Shown here: in pieces, positions 37,501 through 52,500 of the stretch
Layout of the letters: every line of letters begins with the position of its first letter
How positions within the stretch are numbered: the first letter of the stretch is position 1
NCBI GenBank assembly: GCA_003993805.1
Contig: RSEF01000031.1
Location: forward strand, 53,508,189 to 53,572,188
From: Himantopus leucocephalus
Lineage: Eukaryota > Chordata > Aves > Charadriiformes > Recurvirostridae
Direction of reading: 5' to 3'
DNA length: 64,000 bases
The notes under the pieces: generated by a model
Seen by the model: the letters and a program-made list of their open reading frames with translations, nothing else
What the model was told of the DNA's origin: nothing
The model's database searches: none
Made by a program: the position numbers and the translations under genes

Positions 37501-40500
37501 AAACACCACGGAATCCTATGCAGTTAAAACAGATATACATGCAATATAACAATACAACAACCCTTTTATTATAAAGGGTGATGGAAGTACATTGGTCAGA
37601 CAGTGCTTTGTTATAATAACCCTCCCCTGAAATAATGCTTTTAGGTATAAAATGCCACATATTCAAAGTAGATCAGGCTAAGCACTATTCTGATGCAATG
37701 GCAAACTTAGAGGAATCCTTCTCGCAGCCTGTGCCTTGATGCTGGCATCGCAACTACAAGGAAGTGGAAGGAATCAAGTTTTTGCCGTTGTGTTACTTCT
37801 GCTAAAGGAGAATCTTCATCATCTGTCAATAATAATGAGGTACTCATTTAGAGATAAAAGAGTCAACAGAAGAGTCTGGTGTTACAGCTGTAAACATAAC
37901 AAAAATGAATGGTGATGGTAAAATTGACTTAAGCACATGAGATTTTCAATCAGAACAATTTTCGAGTTTAGTACTTCAAAAACATGGAATAAAATCTGAT
38001 GAAAGTACTCTTTCTCTTTTCCTAAGTGTGCTTTGTGTATTAATGAATTTGTGACCTAAATCAGCAAGTGTGTTGGTATCTGAATCTTGATAGCCACACG
38101 TATCGTGATAAAAACTTAATTTCAGAGCAAGAAGCCTGAAAAATTAGAGTCTCATAAGAACCTTAGGACAAAGAAAGAAATTTATTTAATGCCTTACTGA
38201 CTGTAGTCTTTGAGGCCACTGGAAGGTACTAGCAACAAAATCACTCTTGACAATGAAATGAAAACAAGGTCTTTTTACTAATGGAAAAGCAAAGAAGTTA
38301 GAGCATTTGGGCCCAGCAAATGTTTGACTGTTTCCTGAAAAAATGCCAATTAAGGTCACATTTACTCTAGAGAATGAACAATGATTTAATAATAAAAAGT
38401 TAAATAATAAAAATAATAATAGAAGTCTTACCTCCATGCTGTAGGTAACCACTGTTGTTACTGATGTACTAGAATCTCTAAGCACTTGCAGACTGATTAA
38501 AGTTGTCTTCTTATGAGCCACAGCAAAACGAGATCCCACAGCAAAATATACTAAACCACGAGGAGCATCGCTTTCAAGGACTGTTATAAAAGCAAATCTG
38601 GCACTGCTGTTCAATGCAGCTCCTGTGCCTACAGCATACAGCTCAACAAAAAAATATGTCTCAAATTCAGGTACCTGTAAATGAGGGATGATTTTCATAT
38701 CATTATAAGACCTACTAATTACTTTCAGCATTAAAAAAAAGGATACATTCTTTTGTACGCGCAATGGGATACATGTACTAACACTTACCACAAGCATATT
38801 TCTTGAAATGTGCAATAAGCACAATGAAGTATATCCTTAAAATAATAATGTTGCAGCAGGCACCACTCTGTCGTGTGCAATAACGACATCTCAAGTTTTC
38901 ACATGGAATTTTACTTTATTCCAATAACGGAGCTATTTATATACTGCATGTATTGTGGCTGTAAATTTGCAGTAAGACATGATGGTAAACTCTTAAAGAA
39001 CTCCATTTTCCATGTTATGGAGTTACATAGTTGTACATTGTGTGAGGACTGTATTCAAGTACTGAACTCTGGTAATGTTTTGAAAAATATTTTGCACACA
39101 GACTTAGTGTTCATACACTAACGTGTTTATACATACTTTTATGAGCAAATCTCACTAGATTTGAATGCTTAACTGAATTTATCCGAAATCCCAAAGCCTG
39201 GAGATACCACCTGGTAGACTTTTGTGAGGTTTATGATATACACAAATCTTGTGTCAGTCTGGAAATACAGGATATTGGATTTTAGTGTTCATATGTCAAA
39301 GAATTAGTTTAGTCAATTCTACAAATGTAATGCTTGTTTATTGACAATAAGTTAGCAATATTAAATTTCAATATGACATGTTGCCCTATCTTTGATTTTG
39401 TACCCACGGTATGGACATAACATGTTTAGAAATAGATGACTAATTACTGACATTCCAGAAATAATGGGAAATATGTAATAAGAACCTATTACATGCACTC
39501 ACGAAGCAGCAAACAAGCAAAAAAAAGTAATTCTTTATAAGACAATAGCATTACAAAAAAAAAGATGATCATTGAAGACAATTTTTTTATTAGTAAACAC
39601 AGTTTTTTATTTTGGCTGTGGATTTTTAGTAATCCTACTTTAATTCTAGGAAAGCAGGATTCAGCTCAGTTAATGAAGTCAGTACAATTGACTAAGTAAA
39701 AACTTTCAAAAGCTAGAATATGTCATACCATATGGCATAAAAAATGTGAAATGTTTATTGAATGTATTTATTACTTCATCATTTCATAATGTATTTGTTA
39801 CTAATTTATAAACTATCTTACGGAAGAAAAATTAGGAAATATTTGTGGGGTTAAATAGCATGTATTTTTAATTGAGTTGTTAAGTAATTCTTTAAATGGA
39901 GTGATCCTGACTAATTGATGACAGGCACAAACCGACTGGAACGCTATAGGGAGCTTCAGCCTTCCATTAGCACCTGTTAGCGTGGCACACGCTTGTGCTT
40001 TGTGCGCTACAACTGCATATCTCTGCAGCTGCTGCTCCGCTGTTATTAAATAATGATATCACTCCTTTGGACTAAGGAGGTTCAAAATCCCAGTTTACTC
40101 AGGGAGGCAGCCTGTTCCCCACTCGTGTATGTTTTATTCATTGGCTCTGTAATTTAAAAATAACATCTGAAGATGAAGAAGGGAAATGGCCCTCTTACTG
40201 AACTAAGAGAATGCACTCTGTTCCCTAGTGGGAAACCACTGTTTCCCACATTCTACAATCTTGCATTATTTTCTAGAATGTAGTCAGAAAAACGGTGGAA
40301 AACTTCTTATCTTGTCCTTTTCCATTCCCCAGAGCTCAGCTTTGACACTAGCCTGGCTGTAAGGATAATTTCTTGAAAAGTTTCAAACTCTCCGCTCTGA
40401 AAGAATGACAAACATTAATCCTTCCTTTCTTAAGGCACTGCTCTAACCACTAGCTGCTCACATAAAAATATTTTTTCCTTCCATTTTCAATAAAAATGAC

Positions 40501-43500
40501 TGAACACTGTGCCTTGTGTTAATTCAGCGATGTCTGCATTTTTGAGTACCAGCTGGGCCTCTCAAGGCGCTTAGGCTCAGGCATACCCAACTGACAAATG
40601 CTAAATGGCTTTGGTGGGTGATGGCTGCTAAATTCAGCTCCACTGCTTACAAGCTGGATGTGCACAGTGACAGATTTTTAGGCACTCAAGAGACTCTTGT
40701 GCAGCTTTATCATTAAGTACAGTTTTCACAGATCATTGTGGTAGATTTAGACATGTAAAATTATGCACGCATTGCAATAAAAGGGTTTTTTCTGTTGAAT
40801 GACATGTTATTACTTACAGGATATGCTTTCCATAAACCACCCTAAGAAGTGCTTTGATAGATGAAAAATTTACGGCATGAAGGATAAGAGTCCAGTATAT
40901 GAATATGCATCTCACTGAAATAAGTCCATTCTTTTTTTCTTATTGTTCTATAAAAATCTGAGATCTTCAATTTACTCTTCAAATTAAATATTCATCTCAT
41001 TTCCAAATTTTTACCAGTCACAATGGGGGTAGTACAAGCCTGTAAACAAACATGTGTTTGCAGAGAAACTGAGCAGATGTCAAGTTACCGTCTTCAAACT
41101 GTGCCCTACACGTCAGTTCCTGTGGATCAGAGGGGTTTTTTCATCTTGATACATTGCAATTCTGCACCATAGTGCTGTACATGAATGAGCAATAATTACT
41201 TACATTATCAGGTTTTATTTCAATGGAGATGTTGCACGTAGTTTGACCCGCCATGCAGGTAGTGGCTCCCAGCACAGATACAAGTTCATTCTCCAAGTTC
41301 ATGCCATCCTTCAGAAGGACAACAGCTGTTTCATTAAAGGTCACACGCCAAAAGATCTTCACATCTTCAAAAGCCCTATACGCAAATCAAAATGGTATAT
41401 ATGTAGTGAGAGAGAGCACTATTGCTTTAGGAAGCATAAACCACAGAGGTAATATCCATTTTATGTTATTATTCAAAATTTATCGCTAGGGAATAAACTG
41501 CTTTAAGATGAAAAATTCTCTATTTTAATTTAAATTCCTTCCTCTAAAATCTGTTTAGATTACCAAAAAGTAACACAGGAAGAAAACAAAGCAATTACGG
41601 GCAGCCAGATTATTCTCAATTTTTGTTTCAGACAACATGAGATCAGCTGAATAAGAGACACTGGTGCTGGGAAGACAGGGATGTGCCCAAGTACTTTCCT
41701 GAACGCTATAGTAACCATTTGCCTGGAAAGCCAGGCAGAATTTGTCTTTCTTCTCAGTTTAAGGAACTTAAGACTACTTGAGCATATTTGTTTAAAGTAC
41801 ACATGAATGTGCAACGTATATACATGCTAATTAGAAAAAAAAACATAGTATCTGTGTGAGTGAAGACATAAGCATAGTACTTAAACTTAGGTATCTTCTT
41901 AATTGCTCATTTTAGTATTCATACCTACATTATATTACACAGGGAGATGAGAATTTGAGTTACATCTTTAGTAGTGCAAATACTTCACCTTGAGCAAAAG
42001 TTTCACACTTGCTGCCTTACAGAGTAATTTGGAAAATGCTTGTTTTTTTCCATTTCTGCTTTATAACAGTACAGTGACAGACCTACTCACATTCACAACT
42101 TAAAATCCCATTTGCCAAATTCTGGGAAGTTATTAAAGGAGCTCAAAGGCAAAGATTTATTATAAAACTCTATGATAACCTCTTCCACTAACAGTAGCTT
42201 CTGTGATTCAACGTATTCACCATCATATTATAGCGTGTGGGAAGTGCACTTGAATCAGCTGTTGCCTGCACCTGTTTGGTTGCCTTGTGACAATCAGCAG
42301 CACCTCTCTGTTTTCTGAGTCTTCATCAAGTACAAGACCACTTTGTACTTCTGGAACGAATCCCAAAATGCCGTTCTGGAGATCACTTCCTATATAGGAA
42401 ACAGTCCACGAAAGTAATTAGCAAGAAAGCTAAACAGAGAGTAAATTATAATTTAATGTGGATAACTGCTAAAAAAATAAAAACCAGGTATTGACAGCAT
42501 GCTGCAAGGTACCACTTGGGGATGCCCCAAGAAAATTTCACAGAATCACAGAATGGTTAGAGTTGGAAGGCACCCTGAAGATCATCTACTTCCAACGCCC
42601 CTGCCATAGGCAGGGACACAATTTCTTTGAATATTTTTATTCTTAATTTATACACCACACTTATCTAGAACTTCAAATATTGGCATTTCTAAATTTCACT
42701 TTAACCAGTAGAATAAGTCTTTTTGAAAGTAAATTCTTTATGAGAGTCCTGGCACCATCTATGCATATAAGCTTGTATTTTCAGCAGCATTCAGCAAACT
42801 GATTGAATTCTGTGTCCCTTGACTCCAAGAGACTGAGTGTTACAGGAGTCCAGAACAGTGTCAAAAACCTTGCTTATAATGCCCTTAGGAGATATCACTT
42901 CAGATATATTATTTTATGCTTACCATAACCCTTAAAACATATTCTTTCTAAACAAAAACGGGCATCAGCGTGCCCCTAGATGGACTTGGTAGGTTATGGG
43001 ATGAAGACGGGCTTCCAAGGACAGCTTTCATATTCATCCCACCCATAATGTTGTTGAATCCATTCATTTTCCCAAATTGTTCCATCAGCTTTTCTCTTGT
43101 GTCTCTAATTCAATGCGTGGAATTCTGAGGCTGCAAAATACTGCGTTGTTCTTACAGGAATGTAAATAACTTCAGCAAAACAGCAGTGGAGGAGAAAACC
43201 GAAAGGGTTAATGAGGAGAAACTAATGTCATCACAGTGTCCCATTAAATCTTGCTTCTAAGGGATTTCTCCTTTACAGGCACTGAAGGCTTTACTCTGCA
43301 GTTGGGAAGACAATATAGTTCCAACACAGTGCATATTAAATGTCAATTATACGTACTGAAGATTAACAGATACTGTGTGTTTGTGTATGTGCATGCAATA
43401 TATTTAACCTGTGGTATCTTTCTATCTATACAGTTACATGCAGACACATGTTTTGACACTCCTCATTAATGTAAGTTGTTTCCTGATCTTACTTTATGTA

Positions 43501-46500
43501 CTTACTGGGCTCAGGGTGTAACTCTAGAACGTGTTAATACACTCCTGCGGGATTCAATACAAATTCAAATTCCAACCTGTGCCTATACACATACTTCTTC
43601 GGTTAACTTACACATACGGGCAACTGGTTACTCGCACGGTGAATTCTAGGGATCGTGCACATGAAGAGAACATGTTTTATAAGGTCGGTTCTTGCACACA
43701 GAATTTTGGTTGCTGCATACACTCATCCAATGGCACAGTTTAATCCTGGTTTGCAATATCTACCTTGCATTGTTAAGACTATCTAAATACACAGAACTTC
43801 CAGTAAATGTTGGACCTTACATATAATTTTCTTGATTAGCCTAAACTGTTCCAATTCCCAACTTGTTTGTAAAACTTAATCTATCGGTTTATACTCAATT
43901 GCTAAGTCTGATTGATAGAGATCTAAAAGCTAAGGGAAACTGGAGCTCTGACATCACTTTCTCATAGTGTGCACTGACTGAAAGAAAATTTTTTCCCTAA
44001 TGTCTGTGTAAGCCCATTCCTACCCTCCCTCCCCAGAAGCAGAGGATGACTAAACTGCAGGTATAAATTGCATAGTATCAAAGAACAAAAACAGAAACTG
44101 GTTTTTATACTTTGTAAAAACCCTATACAAAGTAAAAGTGACAAAATTGCAAAGAAAAACAAAAAAGCCTGCAACGCTACTACACATGAAAGAAAAACAC
44201 TCCAGCTTAGCAGCTTAGCCTTTCCCTTCATGAAGGAAAGCAGGACAAGATAAACAGCATCTCTAAATATTTTTTGAGCTATGTTGCTAGGGGATGCATG
44301 GTAGGCTTGATGCACTAGACGCTTCCTCTGATCTGGAAAACTCAAGATTAGGGAATACAATACCCTGCTTGTTATAAATACAATTCCAATCTTTACATGA
44401 AAATTGCTATGAGTTACTGTTGCATACAGTTATTTACTGTTATTTACTGTTATTTACTGTTATTTAATTCAGATGTATTTACTAATTTTCTGGGGGGAAA
44501 AATATTACCTGCAATAATTACTGTTGAAAAAGCAGCAAATCCATATTCATCCTTTCCTTCCACAATTTGAGCTCCATATTCAGGATCTGAGAGGAAAACA
44601 TAAAACAATTCCTTTCCTTCAGGCTCATCATCATCAAAAATTTTTATGGACACCCTGTTTTCTCTTTCTCCATCCAGCAAAGTCACAGAGACTGACTGTT
44701 CCTCAAAATCTTCTCCTTCTGTCGCCCATGTGAAGTTTGATCTTCCATAAACATTTCCAAAAGGATATGAATCTACTCCACTCTGTGCACTTAATCCTCC
44801 AAAGGTTTTAACGGTTACTGCAATATCACCAGTAAAACCCTTGGTCCTTCTGATATGAAGTATCACTGTGTTAGGGGTACTGTTGTTGGCATCTTCTTCA
44901 ACATAAACAAACTCTGGCCCCAAACTCAGTATTCCATGAAGAATATCATTAGCCAGGATATTAACTGTTGCAACACTGAATGCTGGGTTCAAACGTGGAC
45001 TCCAGTCAGGGCTCTCAGGTTGAACATCCAAAATTTCCACTGCAGTCAAATTTACAAAAAAAAATTCCTCTGTTTCAGACACAGTGTCATCAATTATTGC
45101 TATTTCTATCACAGCGTTTGTCTGAAAACGTAGAAAAATAAGTTCTCCATAATAGATGGGTATAAAGTCCTCTAGCGGTTTGGCACTTCCTGGAATGGTC
45201 TGATATGTTAATTTAGTGAGATTACTTTGAAAACCAAACAATCTTTGGACATGTAGTGTGACTGCCCGAACATCTTCTTCAACTGAAACAGATCTCGAGT
45301 TAAGAGCAAATTGGAAGATCCCCATTGGCTCAATTTCGGCAATTGTAAATCCTGGCCTGAAACAGAAAAGATATCAAAGCTGAGTGAGGAAGTATGAAAT
45401 ACGAAAAGTAAAACACTCAAGCAGAATCATTTCCAGTGAACAGTCAATGATGGCTGTAAGAAAGCGGGGGAAAAAATGCATAAAGTAGACAGAAGAAATA
45501 GCAATCATATAAGGCAAGATGTAAAGAGCTTCGCTGAGAAATGTTTTTGGAATGATTGGGTTGAACAGCCCTGCACAGGCTTAATGCATCCAGAGTCAGC
45601 ACAGGATACAGAGGAAAAGATAAATAAAATAAGGTCTTCCTGAGAAAATGGAGACGCAAAAGAAAGTACGATGTCTTCCTACTGTGCAGGGAGATACAGG
45701 ACAATACAGTCATTCTGAGTAAAACCAGTTTTAACTATCGAACAAACTTCCCGTACCAAGGCAAAACAGTGGAGTGCACAGATGCTAGCAGATCTACGGC
45801 TTTAGCCAGGAAGTTAGAGAAGGAAAGGAAATTATTTTAAAACTTATGCTGAGGCTTTAAAATACTAACTGTCTCCTCACAACATTACTTATAGCCATTT
45901 TTCCAGATCTGAGCCCTATTATCAATATCCATTTAAGCTCTACTATGTTTATATTAAATATATCCCCTTCGTATTAGAAAATAAGAACAGGGACTAAGCA
46001 TCTTTGCTAAAGCTTGGGTCTTGTACTTATCTCTAGAACTGACCCATTATTCAGTGCTAGAAGATATGAAACAGCACTACAATTACACTGATACAGGTTA
46101 ACAAGCTAGACCCTTTCCATGGCTACGGGAGTCAAAATCTCTTTGAAATTGTCAGCTTCACTCCCTGTGGGATGCAGTCTTAAATTTTCTAGGAAAGGTC
46201 ACCCCTCGTACACTCAAGGTATTTGACTCAAAGTATACTCAAAGTATATTGACATGGTAAATAGGTGCTCTGAGGACACCAGTCTGTGGGACAGACAAGC
46301 CTAGCAGAAGGGGTCAATCCCAGGAGTTGAGCCATCCAGTTCATTCCTTACTTCCTTTAGATTTGCCCACATGTAACTGTAATACGGTGAAGCAAATCCC
46401 TTTCTCCATATGCAGTGCTACTCTATGTCCATTCTTTTTATAGCACTTTTAGCTATCAGTGAGTAAGGAAGAATGTAAAGAAAATAGTTTGAAAAATAGA

Positions 46501-49500
46501 TGAAAACTTAGCTGAGATGGAAAATTCCATTAAATGTAATGGTCTTGGTTTTAGGAATAAAAGGGGTTTTTTATATAAATTAGGTGTTTTTGGAGCATTT
46601 CTTGTTTCATTTTGTTCATTTTAAACAATGTTTGTTATCTAAGATCTTCTAAATACGGATTTTGAGGGATGCTAATGAAAACTGATAGAGCTGCTTTCAT
46701 TCTTCAGCTTCCTGGATAAAACTGTTGATCTCGGTTCTACATTTCCTTAACTGTCCCCATCATTCTAGATACATTCCAGGCACCTGGGATCCCGGTGATA
46801 TGAAATAGACCGGAACTGGAGAAAAGCCTCAGTTTTGATCAGGTCAGATCTGCAGTACTGACACTTGTTTCCACCTGGGACAAGACACACAAATTTATCT
46901 GAGGCGGCACTACAACTTGCTGTCTACCTACAATTCAATAGGGGTTTGTGTAAGGCATATGCCTGTATACAGGTTGTAATTCTTACGGCATCTGTGCCAT
47001 CCAAAAGTATAAGTAGTGTCCTTACCTCAGGCGAGCCCCACCAGACACATTGCTGTGCACTGCAGTTAAAGTGATGGCAAATGCCTCATGTTTGTTTAGG
47101 CTCGGAGTAGCCTGAAATGTAATTACTTTAGTTTGCTCACCAGAGGAAAATACAACAGTACCTGAAGGAAAAGAGTGAGAGAGAGCACAAGTCAAAATAA
47201 CTAAATAGGAATCCTCTTTCACCTGGAAAGGTTGTGAGACAGGGACTTTAATCACAACTCCACTCCATTTAGGAAGAAGAAATTTGTATGATAAGGGTCT
47301 TTTCTAGATAAAGCTGTCCTTCAGGGGCATAGCACTGTGCCTACCTCCCAGACATGTATTTATGAAGCTTAGTTCTTTTTTTGGTCATAAAATAAACAGA
47401 TAAAAATTAGACCATACAGTCTCATTCTAATGATTTTCATTAAAAAAGGAAGCATGCAGAGGCAAAAATAACTTAAAGGTGGTATCATCACTTATGCAAC
47501 TTTCACAGCAGTTTCCTCAGACAAGGACTTACCAAACGGAGGAGTAACATTGCCTGGCTGAGCAAAGCCAGTGACGAGGTCTGGTGGGTATCCTGAAATC
47601 CAGCTAACCGTTACAGAGCCATAAACTCCTTTTCTGGTTACGACAGCCTGGCCTGTCCCTGCTACGATGTCTGTAAGTCGTAAAACCACAGATTCAAAGC
47701 CAACCTGTGGAAACACAGTAGATTTTATTATAGAAAATTGAATTAAAATGGGCAATAACGTATGTGAAAGCATACTATATTTTTTTAACATGGTCATTTT
47801 GCAATAATTATGAGTGCGTATAGATGTATGTATGTGTATAAATGTATGAGTATGTGTATATATACACACACTTTCTTCGCAACTCTTCGACAGCACTTCT
47901 CAGTCTTGGATTTCTGAGAAATAGATCTCAGGGAAAAGGAACCAGTATGACTGACATTTCAGTACTGAAAACACTGAATATAGCATTCTGTGTCTGTTGT
48001 TTAAAAGAAAAACAAACCGACCTGCTCTTAATGCTCGCAGGTGATAGCTGTAGTACTACATATATACACATAGGTCTAAAATAAATTATTAATTGTGTAT
48101 CCAGTGAAAAATAAGTTGCTGCCACATGACATTCTTCACGAAGTTATTCTTGCTAGTACCATCTACTTTTCTTTTTTTTGACCAGCAAATTTGACAAAGA
48201 AGATAACCGGCACATTCTAAAAGCAATGATAAATGGTAATAAACAATGTTTACAGAAAGACCATTTGAATTAAGTTCAATTAAAAGTTAAAAGACAGAAC
48301 CAGGCTTCAAGACAATTAAAATCATTTAATAAAAACTTCAATAAAATCTAAGAGATAAATACTCAGCATGCTATTATCTTTGCCTGACACACAAGGGAAT
48401 TGTAGCACACGTACCGTGTCAGAATAGGAAAATTCTCTTTTCTCACTCTCACACAAATTAGACAAATGAAAAATTTCCCACTCAGTGGTCAAACAAATAT
48501 ACTGTCAACTGTGTTAAAACTCATCATGACCTCCACCTCTTTTTGTACATAATACTGCATACATGCTGTTACCTACTTTGGGGCTGCTGTACTTAAATGA
48601 ATAACATTGTCCAGAATTGGTTGTTTTCCTTTAAGTCTCAGAACTTCCACTTCATGTAAACAAAACTATAAATTAACCACAATATTTACATTATTTACAT
48701 TCTATAGATGATGAAATATTTTCAAACTGTATTAACACATTTCTGTATTAATTTGTATCAGAGAAAAGATAACACACAGTGCAACTAATAACTGGAAAAG
48801 TCTTGCCAGTCATTAAGTTGGTTACAATGATGAAAACGTCAAGGAACCAATTGAATTCTTAATGCAGCTATCTTTTGTAACGAAGTGCACCTTCCTTCTG
48901 TGGTAGAAACGTCACACCGCAGCCAGTCTACTGACCTGTGAATTGGCAGCTTCCTCAGGAATAAGCAGAACAGCTGACTTTGCTTTTCCTAATATTTTAG
49001 GCACATCCTTGGCACTTCCCCTAACCAGGCTTACATTAATCAGTTCCAGAGTAAAATTCGAGCCCAGTAAAATAAATGCCTTTGAGAGAGAGAATTTAAT
49101 TAAAAAGGTAGAAATTTAATTCCAATAAAAACATGATATCCACCAGTTCAAAGAATGAAGTAGCAGAACAGTCTGAAGATTTTTTCTAATTGAATACAAA
49201 AAGCAGTGTTTTCAAGTGTTTTGTCGATTATTTTTCTCAAAAGTAATAAAGCTAAAACATCAATATTGTGAATGTGATTTACCCGCAGCTTGTTGGATTG
49301 TGAGTTTGTAGATCAACTATCACCATTTTGATAAATTGTATCTAACACAGTGGGCCTCAGCTTGATTTTAATCCTTAGGATTAAAAAGATGTAAGATGAA
49401 TGTAAAAGGATGTAAGCATGCAAGTGTAAGACTGTAATAATAATAACAAAAAAACCATGGAACACAGAGAACTGAAGGTAAATTTATCTGCTGCTTCATG

Positions 49501-52500
49501 AGTCAGCACTGACGGATCACTATTTACAACCCACAAGGGAAACCTGGGAAAATATTTGCATAGATATAGTAATAAAATATTCAACTGATGGTAACACAAA
49601 GCAATGATGGAAGAAAAAACTGAATATTTGAACACATGCATAACAGTGATTTTGCAATTATTATCTGAAAATGTGATATTCAAACCCAGTTTTATTCCAT
49701 AAACAGGAAATTCATAATACTAAAACTCTCTTTCTGCTTTTTCACAGTGGATACTATTGAGAGTTTAGCATCTTATCCCAGCACATTTGGATTGTGACAA
49801 ATGCAAACAACAGGTATCATAGGAGCTAAAAGGATAATACAGACCTGGTTGCTTATTGGCACTCTTTTCACTCCAAAGCTGGCACCACCTTCTACTGTGA
49901 GGTATCCCACCTCATTCTCGGGTTCAATTAGCGCTTCTTCATGGTGAGACATGATACGGTACTCAATGAGCACTTCTCCAAATGCCCCAGCATGCCGAGT
50001 TACGTTAATCTGAACATACCGATCCAGGTTTCTCTCTACGAATACTGACTGCTGATCAGGGTACAGGGCAAACACTCCGTAAGGATCATCGTTGGCAAAC
50101 ACACTGATCTTTGAAATTCTTTTCTCTTGGTCTAAATCTGCTCCACCTTCTACTGAAATCAGCTGCACCACATAGTCTTCATCCAGTTCTGGAACATCAT
50201 CAGGTAACAGGTAGATAATTATCTCAGCTGTACTCTGCTGGTCAGCAAGGACAACAGATCCCTCTGTCCTAAGAAAGTCACCTGTGATGTCAGATTCACT
50301 ATGTATTTCCCAGTAAACCTGAAATGAGTTTAGAAAGTGCACAAAACAAAAGAAAGCAAAATTACCCACAGAGTCAGAAACTTTCATGTTCAGGATTCAG
50401 TATAGATCAGATATGGAACAGACTGATTTTAAGTAGGTAAAACAGAAATTGGTTTAGGTATGCATAGAAAGAGGCACACAGGCTATCTTACAAAAGGAGG
50501 GGGTGTTGTTCCTCTAACAGCACTGTGAATGTAAAGATTTCCTTTGTATGTCTTCAGAACATTTATTTACAACTATATGGAAACTCTGAAGCATTTTAAA
50601 AAATTATTTCTGTTTTTACACCAAGACATCCTTGCTATTTTTCCTCTTTCTCACATCAGAAAGGGGTGAAGAGTTCTCATTAAACACAGCAGATGCTTTT
50701 ATTAATTGATTTATTATTTTCTTAATTAAATGAATAACTGTTACAATGCTGTCTTCTAAACAACTTTAGGTAAAGAACAATGTGATTGATGATTCAAAGT
50801 AGTCTGATTCTTGCCTTTAGGTATGCCTAGAAGAAGGCAAATTGTGATGATCTCAAAGACAGTTCACTATATAAGTATGCTCCTTTCTGTTCTCCCATCA
50901 AAAGCACAGGGGGAAAGGGAGAGAGAAAGACATAGCAGCACCACAGTACTCTTTCTTTTTTTTCCTGACTAGGGAAGACTGAATCTGACTCCCCAAACCA
51001 CAAGTACCAGGGCTGAGTCCTTGCTAAATTCAGCCTAAAAGGCAATATTTCAGAAATGAATTTGAGCAACTGAAAGGCACAGAAAAAAAATATTCCTCCA
51101 TACATTGATACTGAGGATGATTTCAGATTATACTGTTTATTAGGAAAAGAGTGAGAATACCGTTATGTTTCCCAGAGTGCCTTGAATTCGTCTGACAAAC
51201 AGTGTAATACTTTGTGGCCCTTCCGTTGCTGAGGGTTCTGTATAGTTTTTCTCAGTTAATGATTCAGGAGCAAACTGTACAATTCCATTGGGATCACCAA
51301 ACTTCTGTATCTGTAAAAAAAAGTAAACAAACAAACAAAAAATCAGAAATGTTGAGTGTGTTGTATTCTTGTTCAAATCATGGAGATTTTCACTGCTAGA
51401 TGCTACAGGTCACATATCTAATAGTTCTTCCTAATGAGTTTTCTCCTCTTAAGAAGATTCAACAGTACATTAGTAGTTAGAATTGAGTCTGAGAGGTTAA
51501 AATCACCCAACCCAGCAGACAGGACCATTGAGGTACGAGAAGGGAGTGAAGAAGCCCATGTGCACACACACACACACACACACACACATCCAAACACACA
51601 CATGCACACAAAGCAAGACTGTTATATGAAATCTATGGGTAACTTGCTCTTTTGTGAGAAAAATCCTATAACGCTACAGAAATAAGTTTAAGCGGGATCT
51701 AAAATGAACAGGAGTCAAAATATGATGCCAATGGGAATATGGGAATATGGGAAGTTTTCAGGTGTGGATTAATAAAAGCATTGTATGTAAACAAATTCAG
51801 GCAATAACGATTATTATCTTCACTGAGTTGAGCCTCCCTCAGCTTTAAATAATTTGTGAATTTTAAAAGGTCTTGTAAATTATAAATGGTCTAAACACAT
51901 TTCAGAGAGTAAAGTAATTCTGAAATGATTTGAAAAACATATCCCATGGATACAAGATAGTAAGAGACAGCAGAGAAAGTATGAATGTCCCTCTTTCAGA
52001 TTTTCAGCACTATCCAAGGAAGAAAAGGGCAGAGTTTTATTTCAAATGCTTTATCTGAATATGCTGTTACTAAAGGTCAGGCACCTTGGGCTAGCGTACA
52101 GAAACTTTTCTAACATTATCGATTTGCAAACTCAGCCCTCTGGGCTAGAGGTCATCCACATCCACCTGTGTGAATCACCAGGTGCAACAAGAATTCATGG
52201 TGAACTGACTTACAACTGAGCTGTAACACCAGTGACTACTGAGAAGCCAATTCATTGGCATGCAGGGTGGAACATTCTGGTCCAAGGAATAAACCTGGGT
52301 CCCTGAAGGAGAAACTGTGGAGTCTGTGAAAATAGGAGCTTATTCCATCAACACTCTACAGACCAGNAAAAAAAAAAAAAAAAAACAAACCACCAAAACC
52401 CAGTTTCTAGGAAAGATTTATTTTTTTGTGGGTGCCTTATAAATATTTCCTTAGTTGCCGTATACTTAGAGCAATAATTTGTCTTTGAAAACTCCCTCTG

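Noticed and set aside
44855..45133. Plus-strand frames opposite exon 20 and other exons (for example 44524-44733, 54316-54504, 60883-61233)
   Set aside because: Antisense shadows of real ADGRV1 exons.
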